Positions 25,455-33,411 of a stretch of DNA of 64,000 bases are shown piece by piece (within the stretch, counting starts at the first letter, position 1; every line of letters begins with the position of its first letter). The notes beneath the pieces were generated by a model. That model saw nothing but the letters and a program-made list of their open reading frames with translations. It had not been told where the DNA came from and made no database searches. The stretch lies in contig NZ_CP049249.1 in NCBI RefSeq assembly GCF_011046895.1, forward strand, positions 620,001 through 684,000, written 5' to 3'. Made by a program: the position numbers and the translations under genes. The DNA is from Rhizobium rhizoryzae. GTDB taxonomy: Bacteria > Pseudomonadota > Alphaproteobacteria > Rhizobiales > Rhizobiaceae.

Positions 25455-26450
25455 CTATTCGAGACGGATACGGGGATCGACCATGGCCAGCAGGATATCG
25501 CTGATCAGGGATCCGATGAGGGTGAGTGCGCAGATGAGAAGCACGAAGGCACCCGCCAGATACATGTCCTGCGCCATGAGCGCCTGGAGCAGAAGCGGCG
25601 CTGCCGTCGGCAGGTTCAGGACGATCGCGACCACCACCGAACCGGAGATCAGGTTCGGCAAGAGCCAGGCAATCGTCGAGATGAAAGGGTTGAGCGCGAT
25701 ACGCATCGGGTACTTTGTCAGCAGACGAAACTCGGAAAGTCCCTTGGCGCGTGCGGTCGTGACATAGGGTTTCGGCAGTTCGTCCAGCATGTTGGCGCGC
25801 ATGACGCGAATGAGGCTGGCCGTAGACGAAACAGCAAGAATGGTCACCGGCAGCCAGATGTGGGTCATGAGATCCACCATCTTGGCGATGCTCCACGGCG
25901 CTGTCTCGTATTCCTGCGAGAACAGGCCACCGACGTCGGCTCCGAATTCAACGGCTGCGACATACATCAGCACGAGCGCCAGCAGAAAGGACGGGACAGA
26001 CAATCCGAAGAAGCTGAAAGCCGTGAAGGCATAGTCGCCAATGGAGTACTTCTTGACGGCTGAGTACACGCCGATGGGCAGAGCGATTGCCCAAGTTGCC
26101 AGAAGACTTGCGATGGCGAGAACGAGCGTCAGTGCCATGCGCTCCCAGATCAGGCCTGATACCGGCTGCTGCCATTCGAAGGAGATGCCAAAATCGCCAC
26201 GGCTCAAGATGCCCCACATCCACTTGCCATACTGGACCAGCATGGGGTCATCGAGGCCGAAACGTTCACGCAATTGCGCAGCCGTGTTCTGGTCAACGAC
26301 TTCGTTCGAAGCGGCAAGGGTTGCGATATAGGTGGTGACATAGTCGCCCGGTGGCAACTGAATGAGCACGAAAGCTAGAAAGCTGACCGCGAACAGGGAT
26401 GGTATCATCCAGAGCAGCCGTTTCCCGATAAATTTCAGCATGGCAGGCAC
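25455..26450 (-). CDS. Peptide/nickel-type ABC permease (DppB type)
   Basis: A 331-residue permease of the DppB/OppB class with the N-terminal segment KRLLWMIPSLFAVSFLAFVLIQLPPGDY, the family-typical start, and a C-terminal EAA loop (TARAKGLSEFRLLTKYPMRIALNPF). It lies 105 bases downstream of the binding-protein gene across a GC-rich hairpin. It forms the channel with the permease at 24323-25444. Confidence 0.91.
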   Translation of the reverse strand: MPAMLKFIGKRLLWMIPSLFAVSFLAFVLIQLPPGDYVTTYIATLAASNEVVDQNTAAQLRERFGLDDPMLVQYGKWMWGILSRGDFGISFEWQQPVSGLIWERMALTLVLAIASLLATWAIALPIGVYSAVKKYSIGDYAFTAFSFFGLSVPSFLLALVLMYVAAVEFGADVGGLFSQEYETAPWSIAKMVDLMTHIWLPVTILAVSSTASLIRVMRANMLDELPKPYVTTARAKGLSEFRLLTKYPMRIALNPFISTIAWLLPNLISGSVVVAIVLNLPTAAPLLLQALMAQDMYLAGAFVLLICALTLIGSLISDILLAMVDPRIRLE

Positions 26451-26519
26451 TCGTGAGCAAGGTCCGCCGGACGCCAGCAGCGATACTGCGCTGTCGTCCG
26501 GGAAACTTCGTGGAATGGA

Positions 26520-26543
26520 GCGCCGCCCTTAACAAGGCGGCGC
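26520..26543 (-). terminator. GC-rich hairpin between binding-protein and permease genes
   Basis: GCGCCGCC (26520-26527) and GGCGGCGC (26536-26543) form a perfect 8-bp stem with an 8-base loop, 12 bases after the stop of the binding-protein gene. There is no T tract. A role in raising binding-protein mRNA over the permease part is inferred, as at 4227, 37841 and 60584. Confidence 0.55.
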
Positions 26544-26555
26544 CAGCTCTGGTGA

Positions 26556-28505
26556 TCAGGTGTTGAAGGTGAATTGCTGCGGCAAAGCAGGGCCCGGGTT
26601 CGGCCAGGACCAGCTGTCAGGCTGCTTCTCCGGGACGTTTCGCAGGTTGTTGCGAATGACGCCAAAGCCGCCAACCGCAAGGCATACGCCGATCGTCTCG
26701 AACTCTTCAGCCGTGATGTCGAAGAGTTGCTTCATGATCGCACCGCGCTTTTGCAGGTCCGCCGTGGAACGCGCCTCATCAAACAGCTTGAAGCGCTTCT
26801 TCTGGCTTTCCGGCGGCTCTTCGCCCTTCGCACCGTTAGACGTGTACCAGAGCGTCCACGGAATGGCATAACGGGAGCCCTGCGGATGGAACGCAAAGAA
26901 GTCGCGCGGATCGAGCATCGGATCCAGACCGCCCGGACCCGGCCAGACTGCCGCATCATGGGCGTTGTCGTCACCGCGTGTATAATAAAGCGCGCGCTCG
27001 ATAGTGTTGACCTTGATGTCGATGCCAATGCCCGCCCATTGCGTCTTCACCAGTTCCAGCACGTCGACCAGATCCGGGTAAAGCGTCGGGATCACGTCGA
27101 TGGCAAAAAAGACCGGCTGACCATCTGGCCGCAGACGGATGCCATTGGCATTCTTCTTGCTGTAGCCCGCCTTATCCAGAAGCTCGTTCGCTTTGGCAGC
27201 ATCGAACTCAGTGAACTGACGCCCGAGCTTTTCATGGTACCACGGATGTGTGGGGCGCGGTCCTGCCTGATAGGGTTCGCTCTGGCCGAAGTAGACGATA
27301 TCGATGATTTCCTGACGGTTCATGCCGAGAGACAATGCCTGCCGGAAGGACTTGTCGGCGAACATCTTGCGCATCGCCGGATCTTTATGCGTCATGTTCA
27401 GGTAGATCTGGCACTGCTGCGAGGCAGAGGGGATCAGCGTCAGCAGGCGGTAATCGCCCTTTTTCATGTTCTCGGAAAGCGTTGGCTTGTTGGCGAGAAC
27501 GCTGACATGGCGCTCCTGAATATCGATCTTGCCGGAGATGACGTTCAGCATCAGCGATTCGACATCCTGGCTGATGCCGAAGTTGATTTCATCGATATAG
27601 GGCAGCTGGTTGCCTTCGGTATCGACCTGCCAGAAGTAAGGGTTACGCGTCATCAGCACGCGTGTTGCACCGCCGGAATAGGCTTCCTTGACAACCCAGG
27701 GATCGAGGGTCGGCTTTTCGACATTGCCCCAGCGAGACGGAATTTCGATATCGCCGCACTTTGCACGGAAGAGTTCGGGCCAGCTGTTGACGCCCGCTGC
27801 CTTCACATCATCGGCCAGCTTCGGATTGTACTTGGGCAGGAACTTGCTGCAGTAATGTTTTGCAAACAGCGTCGGGTGCTGCCCAAGCGGTGTTGCCAGG
27901 TTTTCAAGATAGAGCGCATTCGGTCCGGCAAACTTGAACTTGACCGTGTAGTCATTGACCTTCGTAACTTCGACCGCCTTGCCGGCAACGGAAAGCTGCG
28001 CCGGGGTAGCGCTGTAAAGCTCCTTGTTCTTGACGCAGTCTTCGATGGCGAAAACAACGTCGTCGGCAGTAAATGGATTGCCGTCAGACCACTTCACACC
28101 CTGCAACAAATAGAAGGTGAACTCTGTCGCGTCCGCGCTGACTTCCCACTTCTCTGCCAGGTTGGGCAGAACCTCGGTGAAGTCCATGTTCCAGCGCACC
28201 AGACCCTGGTTGCCGACCATGCGCAAAATGCCATTATGGTCGGATGAGCCACGCAGGCCACGGCGCAGAGAGCCGCCATAGGAACCGATTTTTTCAAACG
28301 GCTTCACCACCATCGGCTTCGGCGGAATACGCTCGGCAAGCGGCGGAAGCTTCCCGTCTTTTACCATTGCCGCAAGCTGAGGCGCCTCTTTGCCAGTCGC
28401 AGCCGAAGCACCCCGTGGCGCAAGCGACATGGCCGCCGCCGCCCCGATGCCTGCCAGAACCGTACGGCGTGAAACGCCCGGCATCTTGTTATCCCCGTCA
28501 CCCAT
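26556..28505 (-). CDS. Family-5 periplasmic binding protein with Tat-type signal
   Basis: A 649-residue extracellular solute-binding protein of the DppA/OppA class. The N-terminus holds a twin-arginine signal (SRRTVLAGIG, about residues 12-21, then a hydrophobic run ending GASA), so it is probably exported folded. Family features include LAEKWEVSADATEFTFYLLQGVKWSDGNPFTADDV near residue 110. The ATG at 28505 has GGAGGAGAAG just upstream. It is the first gene of a six-gene leftward operon. The neighbours are sugar-acid enzymes, not peptidases, so its ligand is more likely an oligosaccharide or uronide than a peptide. Confidence 0.88.
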   Translation of the reverse strand: MGDGDNKMPGVSRRTVLAGIGAAAAMSLAPRGASAATGKEAPQLAAMVKDGKLPPLAERIPPKPMVVKPFEKIGSYGGSLRRGLRGSSDHNGILRMVGNQGLVRWNMDFTEVLPNLAEKWEVSADATEFTFYLLQGVKWSDGNPFTADDVVFAIEDCVKNKELYSATPAQLSVAGKAVEVTKVNDYTVKFKFAGPNALYLENLATPLGQHPTLFAKHYCSKFLPKYNPKLADDVKAAGVNSWPELFRAKCGDIEIPSRWGNVEKPTLDPWVVKEAYSGGATRVLMTRNPYFWQVDTEGNQLPYIDEINFGISQDVESLMLNVISGKIDIQERHVSVLANKPTLSENMKKGDYRLLTLIPSASQQCQIYLNMTHKDPAMRKMFADKSFRQALSLGMNRQEIIDIVYFGQSEPYQAGPRPTHPWYHEKLGRQFTEFDAAKANELLDKAGYSKKNANGIRLRPDGQPVFFAIDVIPTLYPDLVDVLELVKTQWAGIGIDIKVNTIERALYYTRGDDNAHDAAVWPGPGGLDPMLDPRDFFAFHPQGSRYAIPWTLWYTSNGAKGEEPPESQKKRFKLFDEARSTADLQKRGAIMKQLFDITAEEFETIGVCLAVGGFGVIRNNLRNVPEKQPDSWSWPNPGPALPQQFTFNT

Positions 28506-28620
28506 CGTCTTCTCCTCCAGAAACTGAATGGCATCCGTGCCGCCGACTCCTCGCAGCACTGATGCGGCCCCTCCAGGCCAGCGGTCGAACCATATGCACG
28601 TTTTCAGATGATTACAAGTA

Positions 28621-28651
28621 TTGACAGATTTTTACAGCTTTTATAAATCTG
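28621..28651 (+). promoter_or_regulatory. Promoter with overlapping inverted repeat before the RraA-like operon
   Basis: TTGACA (28621-28626) is followed at 15 to 17 bases by TATAAA/TAAATC (28642-28649), a good sigma-70-type pair. CAGATTT (28625-28631) and AAATCTG (28645-28651) form an inverted repeat spanning exactly the -35 to -10 interval. It lies in the gap between the divergent binding-protein and RraA-like genes, so the GntR protein encoded at 29421-30134 is the natural candidate to bind here. Confidence 0.55.
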
Positions 28652-28707
28652 CCGCGATATTGCGAGCCCACGGGGTTCGCCGAGGGGTTTCAAAGGGAGA
28701 AGACGAA

Positions 28708-29421
28708 ATGGCAGTCAGCGAAGCGGCGCGTGACAAATTGAAAGCGGTTTCGACCGCAACCTTGACGACTGTCATGCTGAAACGTGGCTTTCGCAATGTC
28801 TTCATCGCCGGCATTCACAAGATCAACCATGACGCCCCGCGAATGGTCGGTCCGGCCTACACATTGCGCTACATCCCCGCCCGCGAAGATCTTGATCATC
28901 TTGGTGTTTTTGCTGACCGCGGTCATCCGCAGCGTCGCGCTGTGGAGGAATGCCCGGAAGGGGCAGTTCTGGTCATGGACAGCCGCAAGGATCCAAGCGC
29001 TGCATCTGCTGGTAGCATTCTGGTAACCCGTCTCTGGAAGCGTGGAGTTGCCGGTGTAGTAACCGATGGAGGGTTCCGGGATACGCCAGATATCGCCGAA
29101 CTTCCCTTCCCCGCCTATCACGCTGCTCCATCTGCGCCGACCAACCTGATCCGTCACCACGCCCTGGACATTAACCAGCCCATCGGCTGCGGTGATGTTG
29201 CAGTTTACCCGGGAGACATTCTGGTCGGAGACAACGAAGGCGTTGTCGTTATCCCTTCCGATATCGCCGAGGACGTGGCAAACGAAGCGTTCGAACAGAC
29301 GGTTTTCGAGGACTTCGTCGAAGAACAGGTGCGCGCAGGTCGATCGATTTTCGGCATCTATCCGCCAAGCCCGGAAGCCGAAAAAGAATTCGCCGCCTGG
29401 CGAAAGGAAAAGGGGCGCTAA
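28708..29421 (+). CDS. RraA-like / HMG-CHA aldolase family protein
   Basis: A 237-residue protein of the RraA fold, which includes 4-hydroxy-4-methyl-2-oxoglutarate aldolases and RNase E regulators. The catalytic motif GVVTDGGFRDTPDI near residue 140 keeps the Arg-Asp pair used by the aldolases, and GDILVGDNEGVVVIP near 185 is family-typical. ATG 28708 has AAGGGAGAAG upstream. It is first in a rightward operon with GntR, SMP-30 and DapA-like genes. In a sugar-acid context an aldolase or decarboxylase acting on a keto acid is more likely than RNase E control; the substrate is unknown. Confidence 0.82.
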   Translation: MAVSEAARDKLKAVSTATLTTVMLKRGFRNVFIAGIHKINHDAPRMVGPAYTLRYIPAREDLDHLGVFADRGHPQRRAVEECPEGAVLVMDSRKDPSAASAGSILVTRLWKRGVAGVVTDGGFRDTPDIAELPFPAYHAAPSAPTNLIRHHALDINQPIGCGDVAVYPGDILVGDNEGVVVIPSDIAEDVANEAFEQTVFEDFVEEQVRAGRSIFGIYPPSPEAEKEFAAWRKEKGR

Positions 29422-30134
29422 TGAACAAACCCGAGCTCATTGCGAGCCAGAGACAGGACCCGCGGTTCAGCGACATCATCTACGAGAAGATCGTCGGAAT
29501 GATTGCTGATGGTCGGTTTCCAGTCAACGAACGACTGCCTTCGGAGACCAACCTCTCGACGATGCTGGGCGCATCACGCCCCGTCGTCCGCGAGGCTCTG
29601 GAAAAGCTCCGCGCGGACCAGTTGATCGTATCTCGCAAGGGTTCGGGTTCCTATGTTCGCCAGCGGCCGGATCAGTCTGTCCTCACGGAAGTGCCGGTCG
29701 GATCCCTGGCCGACGTACAGCGCTTCTTCGAATTTCGCGCAGGACTGGAAGCGGAAGCCGCCTCCCTGGCGGCGAAAAACTGGCAGATGCAGGACAAATC
29801 CCTCATCGAGTCGAGGTTCGACGAGTTAGAAGCCTGTCTGCAGCGAGGGGATCTTGGCGCGAAAGAAGATCAGGCTTTGCACGACGCCATTGCCCTTGCC
29901 ACGGGCAACCAGTTCCACACGCTGGTCAGGGAATGGTTCAAGCCGCATATCGCCATCGGCATGTCAGTTACCCGTTCACTCAGCCTGAAGAGAACGCCAG
30001 CGCATGTTCGTGCCGTGCAGGATGAGCATGCGGAAATCGTCGCGGCCATCTTCGCGCGTGATGAACAGCGCGCCCATGGGGCCATGAAGACACACATTTT
30101 GAACGCCCGGGCACGCATGTTCCAGGGCGTATGA
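29421..30134 (+). CDS. FadR-subfamily GntR regulator
   Basis: A 237-residue regulator. The N-terminal winged helix (about residues 20-85) includes RLPSETNLSTMLGASRPVVREALEKLRADQLIVSRKGSGSYV; the C-terminal all-helical FCD domain binds ligand, with metal-binding histidines (DQALHDAIALATGN, and EIVAAI followed by the GAMKTHI histidine). Its ATG overlaps the previous stop (TAATG). It sits between the two halves of the sugar-acid cluster and probably represses both, with an aldonate or uronate as inducer. Confidence 0.9.
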   Translation: MNKPELIASQRQDPRFSDIIYEKIVGMIADGRFPVNERLPSETNLSTMLGASRPVVREALEKLRADQLIVSRKGSGSYVRQRPDQSVLTEVPVGSLADVQRFFEFRAGLEAEAASLAAKNWQMQDKSLIESRFDELEACLQRGDLGAKEDQALHDAIALATGNQFHTLVREWFKPHIAIGMSVTRSLSLKRTPAHVRAVQDEHAEIVAAIFARDEQRAHGAMKTHILNARARMFQGV

Positions 30135-30198
30135 CCAGCAAGGCACGGCGTGGGGAGACGTCGCTTGTCTTGGGTAAAGCATGCAATTGGAGGAAATT

Positions 30199-31080
30199 AT
30201 GCCATCGCCACGCGTGATACATCCAAAGGTGCGCCGTCTCATGGACACGCCTTTGAGAGTCGGGGAGTCGCCGACATGGGACGACCGGACAGGGGATTTG
30301 TGGCTGGTGGATGTACTGGCTCCCGCCGTCTACTGTATCCGTGCGGATGGGAGACTTAGCCATTACCCGATGCCCGCATTGATCGGTAGCCTTGCGCTCT
30401 GCGAAAGCGGCAAAATCATCGTGGCATTGCAAACCGGTGTCCACGTCATGGACCCTGAGTCCGGCGCGCTGACCTTGTTCTGCAATCCGGATGGTGGGCG
30501 TCCTGACAGCCGTTTGAACGATGGCAAGGTGGGCCCCGATGGGCATTTCTGGATCGGGACTCGGGATGAAGCCATTCCACCAACCGCCAATGGGCGTCTC
30601 TACCGGGTGGCACCTGACGGAACGTTTCAGACAATCATCGAAGATGGCCTGTTCACTTCCAACGGCCTGGCATGGAGTGCGGATGGAAGAACGATGTTCC
30701 ATTCCGACAGTAGTGGCCAGTTCCTGCAGAGTTTTGACTTCGACCCTGCTACAGGCTCGCTCGGACCTGCGAGACGGCTGACCAAATTCACCAACGCGGA
30801 AGGCCGTCCGGATGGGGGCGCCACCGATGTGGATGGCTTCTACTGGAGTGCCGGGGTTCTGGATGGAAAGCTGAACCGGATAAGCCCGGACGGTGAGATT
30901 GTCGAGCTCTATCAACTGCCGTTGAGCGGACCGACCATGCCGTGTTTTGGCGGTCCGGATCTTCGCACCCTTTTCGTCACGACGCTCGTGCGTGAGGTGA
31001 ATGGCGAAATGGAACACGGAACCGTCATCGCAATCGACGTGGATGTGACCGGCGTGCCGGTTCCCCGTTTCCCTATCTGA
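30199..31080 (+). CDS. SMP-30/gluconolactonase-family lactonase
   Basis: A 293-residue six-bladed beta-propeller of the SMP-30/LRE type. The metal-binding glutamate is in RVGESPTWDDRTGDLWLVDV near residue 20, with SRLNDGKVGPDGHFWIGTRDE near 110, SNGLAWSADGRTMFHSDS near 155 and DGGATDVDGFYWSAG near 205. ATG 30199 follows TTGGAGGAAATT, a strong ribosome site. Such enzymes open sugar lactones to aldonates, the natural step before the DgoD-like dehydratase at 21376. No dehydrogenase to make the lactone is seen in this cluster, so the imported compound may already be a lactone or acid. Confidence 0.88.
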   Translation: MPSPRVIHPKVRRLMDTPLRVGESPTWDDRTGDLWLVDVLAPAVYCIRADGRLSHYPMPALIGSLALCESGKIIVALQTGVHVMDPESGALTLFCNPDGGRPDSRLNDGKVGPDGHFWIGTRDEAIPPTANGRLYRVAPDGTFQTIIEDGLFTSNGLAWSADGRTMFHSDSSGQFLQSFDFDPATGSLGPARRLTKFTNAEGRPDGGATDVDGFYWSAGVLDGKLNRISPDGEIVELYQLPLSGPTMPCFGGPDLRTLFVTTLVREVNGEMEHGTVIAIDVDVTGVPVPRFPI

Positions 31081-31104
31081 ATCCGATTCTCCGAAAGGTT
31101 TTCC

Positions 31105-32007
31105 ATGTCCATTCAAGCCATCAAGTCGGCCCTCGCCGGCGTGTCCGGTGTGCCGGTCACCGCCTATGATTCTGTCGGAGAAGTGAACCCGGAGGTCACC
31201 CGAGAAGTCTATCGTCGCGTCGCGGATGCTGGCATCCACAATATCGTGGCTGCCGGAAATACCGGGGAGTTCTATGCTCTGACGGTCGATGAAATCTACA
31301 AGGTTCAGGACGCTGCAGTTGCGGGCGTCAACGGCAAAGCTCCCGTCACCGCTGCAATCGGTCGCTCCCAGCGCGAAGCCCTGCAAATGGCGCGGCGCGC
31401 GAAGGAAATCGGCGCAAGTGCCGTCATGTCCCACCAACCGGTTGACCCCTTCGCTGCCCCGCAATCGCAAATCGACTATTTCCGTGGATTGGCAGAGGGA
31501 AGCGAACTGCCGCTGGTTGCCTATGTGCGAGCAGATGGCTTCAGCGTGGACGACATGAAGCGGCTTGCTGATCACCCGAACATTGCAGGCATTAAATTCG
31601 CAACGACCGATCTCATGCTGCTGTCGCGCGCGATCTCCGCCTCAGACGCGAACGGCGCGCTCTATGTCTGCGGTCTGGCGGAAAGCTGGGCACCTGCCTT
31701 TGCCGCCGTGGGTGCTAGAGGCTTCACATCCGGCCTCGTCAATGTCGCCCCGCAACTGTCACTCGAAGTTCACAAGGCGCTGAGCCAGGGTGATTTCGAG
31801 ACCGCCAGACTCGTCGTCGAGAAGATTGAGTTGTTCGAGCGTCTTCGGACGAAGTTCCGCAACGGTGCGAATGTTACGGTCGTCAAGGAAGCGCTTGAGA
31901 TTCAGGGACTGCAGGTTGGTCCGGTGCGCGTTCCCGGACTGCCACGCCTGGATGAGGCTGACCGGGAAACACTGCGCCAGTTGATCGAAGGCTGGAACGT
32001 CAAATAA
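31105..32007 (+). CDS. DapA-family (class I aldolase/lyase) protein
   Basis: A 300-residue TIM-barrel protein of the dihydrodipicolinate synthase/N-acetylneuraminate lyase family. The Schiff-base lysine is in NIAGIKFATTDL near residue 170, and the tyrosine in LVAYVRADGF near 145; the GNTGEFYALT motif near 50 replaces the DapA GTTGE. In sugar-acid clusters such proteins act as 2-keto-3-deoxy acid aldolases or dehydratases (KdgD, KDG aldolase). Here it could cleave or dehydrate the product of the enolase-type dehydratase. Its stop overlaps the UxuB stop by 8 bases on the other strand. Confidence 0.87.
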   Translation: MSIQAIKSALAGVSGVPVTAYDSVGEVNPEVTREVYRRVADAGIHNIVAAGNTGEFYALTVDEIYKVQDAAVAGVNGKAPVTAAIGRSQREALQMARRAKEIGASAVMSHQPVDPFAAPQSQIDYFRGLAEGSELPLVAYVRADGFSVDDMKRLADHPNIAGIKFATTDLMLLSRAISASDANGALYVCGLAESWAPAFAAVGARGFTSGLVNVAPQLSLEVHKALSQGDFETARLVVEKIELFERLRTKFRNGANVTVVKEALEIQGLQVGPVRVPGLPRLDEADRETLRQLIEGWNVK

Positions 32008-33409
32008 CCTGATGCTCCCGAATGGAAGCGTTGATCTGGTCACGCCAGTTCCGCGCTTCCTTCAACTGCTCGGGAAAGAGGCCAGGGAGGGCAAAGAACG
32101 AAGCTGAGGGATCGTTCGGCTCCATGCCTTGAGCCGCGGCCAGAACTTCGGCACGCCGGGGGTCATCGCAGTCTCCACGCTTGCGCACCGCAGCCATCCA
32201 GGTGCCGACAGCATAGGCTGTTGCGTCAGCACGTTCTCCCTGCATCAGGGCATCGATCGCGGGGGCCAGCAGACGTTGCGGCAATTTCTGCGTCGTATCC
32301 AGCGAGATTTGTATGTTGCGATGCGCAATCGTCGGATTGGCGAAGCGGGCCAGAAGCTCATCGATATAGGCTGGAAGATCAATTCCTGGCACGGGGTCGA
32401 GAGTGCTGACCACTTCCTCCATGTGATTGCGCGCCTTCGCGGCCAGTTCCGGAACCGCCATGACCTCGCGAATATAATCAAGGCCGTTGAGGATGCCGAG
32501 ATGCGCAAGCAACGTGTGCGAACCGTTCAGCAGGCGGAGCTTCATCTTTTCATACGGCTCGACGTTTTCGGCGAAAATCGCGCCTCCCGCTTCCCACGAA
32601 GGACGCCCTTCGACAAACCTGTCTTCGATCACCCATTGCAAGAACGGTTCGGTATCAAGTGCCAGACGATCATCCACGCCGAGAAGAGAGGCAGCACGCC
32701 GGCGTGTTTCTTCGGTTGCCGCAGGAACGATCCGATCCACCATCGAGCACGGAAAAGCGCCCTCCCGCTCAATCCATTCTGCCAGACCGGTACCTCTGGT
32801 ACGGGCCATGTCCAGCACCAGCCGCTGAATGACCCTGCCGTTGGCGGGCAGATTATCGCAGCAGAGAACGGTGAAGGGCTTCAACCCCGCAGCATGGCGA
32901 AGGGCCAGACCTTCAACGATGAAGCCAAGAACGCCGCTTGGCTTATGCGGGTTTGCGAGGTCATGCGCTACGGCTGCGTGGTTATGGTCAAGTCCGCCAG
33001 TCACCGGATGCAGCCCATAGGCTTTCTCCGAGACAGTCATGGTCACGATCCTGATAGCCGGATCAGCCAGATAATCGAGGACGCGTTGTCCGTCCTTCGC
33101 AGCGCAGATCCAGTCGACCGTTGCCCCCAAAACTTCTGAACTATCTCCTGCCTCGCTCCGCACCGTGATGGAATAAAGCCCGTCCTGCGCGGCAAGCGCC
33201 TCCACCGGCTCCGGCGAACGAAGGTTTACGGCCACAATCCCCCAGTCGCCAAACTGCGCCTCTAAGGCTCGCTGCGTATAGACCGCCTGGTGAGCGCGAT
33301 GAAAGGCGCCGAGACCGATGTGCAGGATACCGGGTTTCAGTCTATCCTGATCATATCCGGGGCGACGTATATTGGCTGGCAGGGCTGAACCTTTGGAAAG
33401 AAATGTCAT
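32000..33409 (-). CDS. uxuB: Fructuronate reductase / mannitol dehydrogenase family
   Basis: A 469-residue polyol/uronate dehydrogenase of the long-chain mannitol dehydrogenase family. ILHIGLGAFHRAHQAVYTQ near residue 30 is the nucleotide-binding start, CCDNLPANGRVIQRLVLDMA near 190 the family signature, and KMKLRLLNGSHTLLAHLG near 290 has the catalytic lysine and histidine region. GGGAG lies 7 bases before the ATG. It starts three bases past the UxuA stop. With UxuA next door, D-fructuronate to D-mannonate is the favoured reaction; mannitol oxidation is an alternative. Confidence 0.87.
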   Translation of the reverse strand: MTFLSKGSALPANIRRPGYDQDRLKPGILHIGLGAFHRAHQAVYTQRALEAQFGDWGIVAVNLRSPEPVEALAAQDGLYSITVRSEAGDSSEVLGATVDWICAAKDGQRVLDYLADPAIRIVTMTVSEKAYGLHPVTGGLDHNHAAVAHDLANPHKPSGVLGFIVEGLALRHAAGLKPFTVLCCDNLPANGRVIQRLVLDMARTRGTGLAEWIEREGAFPCSMVDRIVPAATEETRRRAASLLGVDDRLALDTEPFLQWVIEDRFVEGRPSWEAGGAIFAENVEPYEKMKLRLLNGSHTLLAHLGILNGLDYIREVMAVPELAAKARNHMEEVVSTLDPVPGIDLPAYIDELLARFANPTIAHRNIQISLDTTQKLPQRLLAPAIDALMQGERADATAYAVGTWMAAVRKRGDCDDPRRAEVLAAAQGMEPNDPSASFFALPGLFPEQLKEARNWRDQINASIREHQVI

Positions 33410-33411
33410 TT

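Noticed and set aside
26574-28247. 557-codon open frame on the + strand opposite the family-5 binding-protein gene
   Set aside because: It is the antisense shadow of a clearly conserved gene with motifs, signal peptide and ribosome site on the other strand; the translated frame resembles no family.
29980-31575. 531-codon open frame on the - strand across the GntR, lactonase and DapA-like genes
   Set aside because: It would overlap three well-supported genes, crosses their boundaries, and has no recognisable motif.
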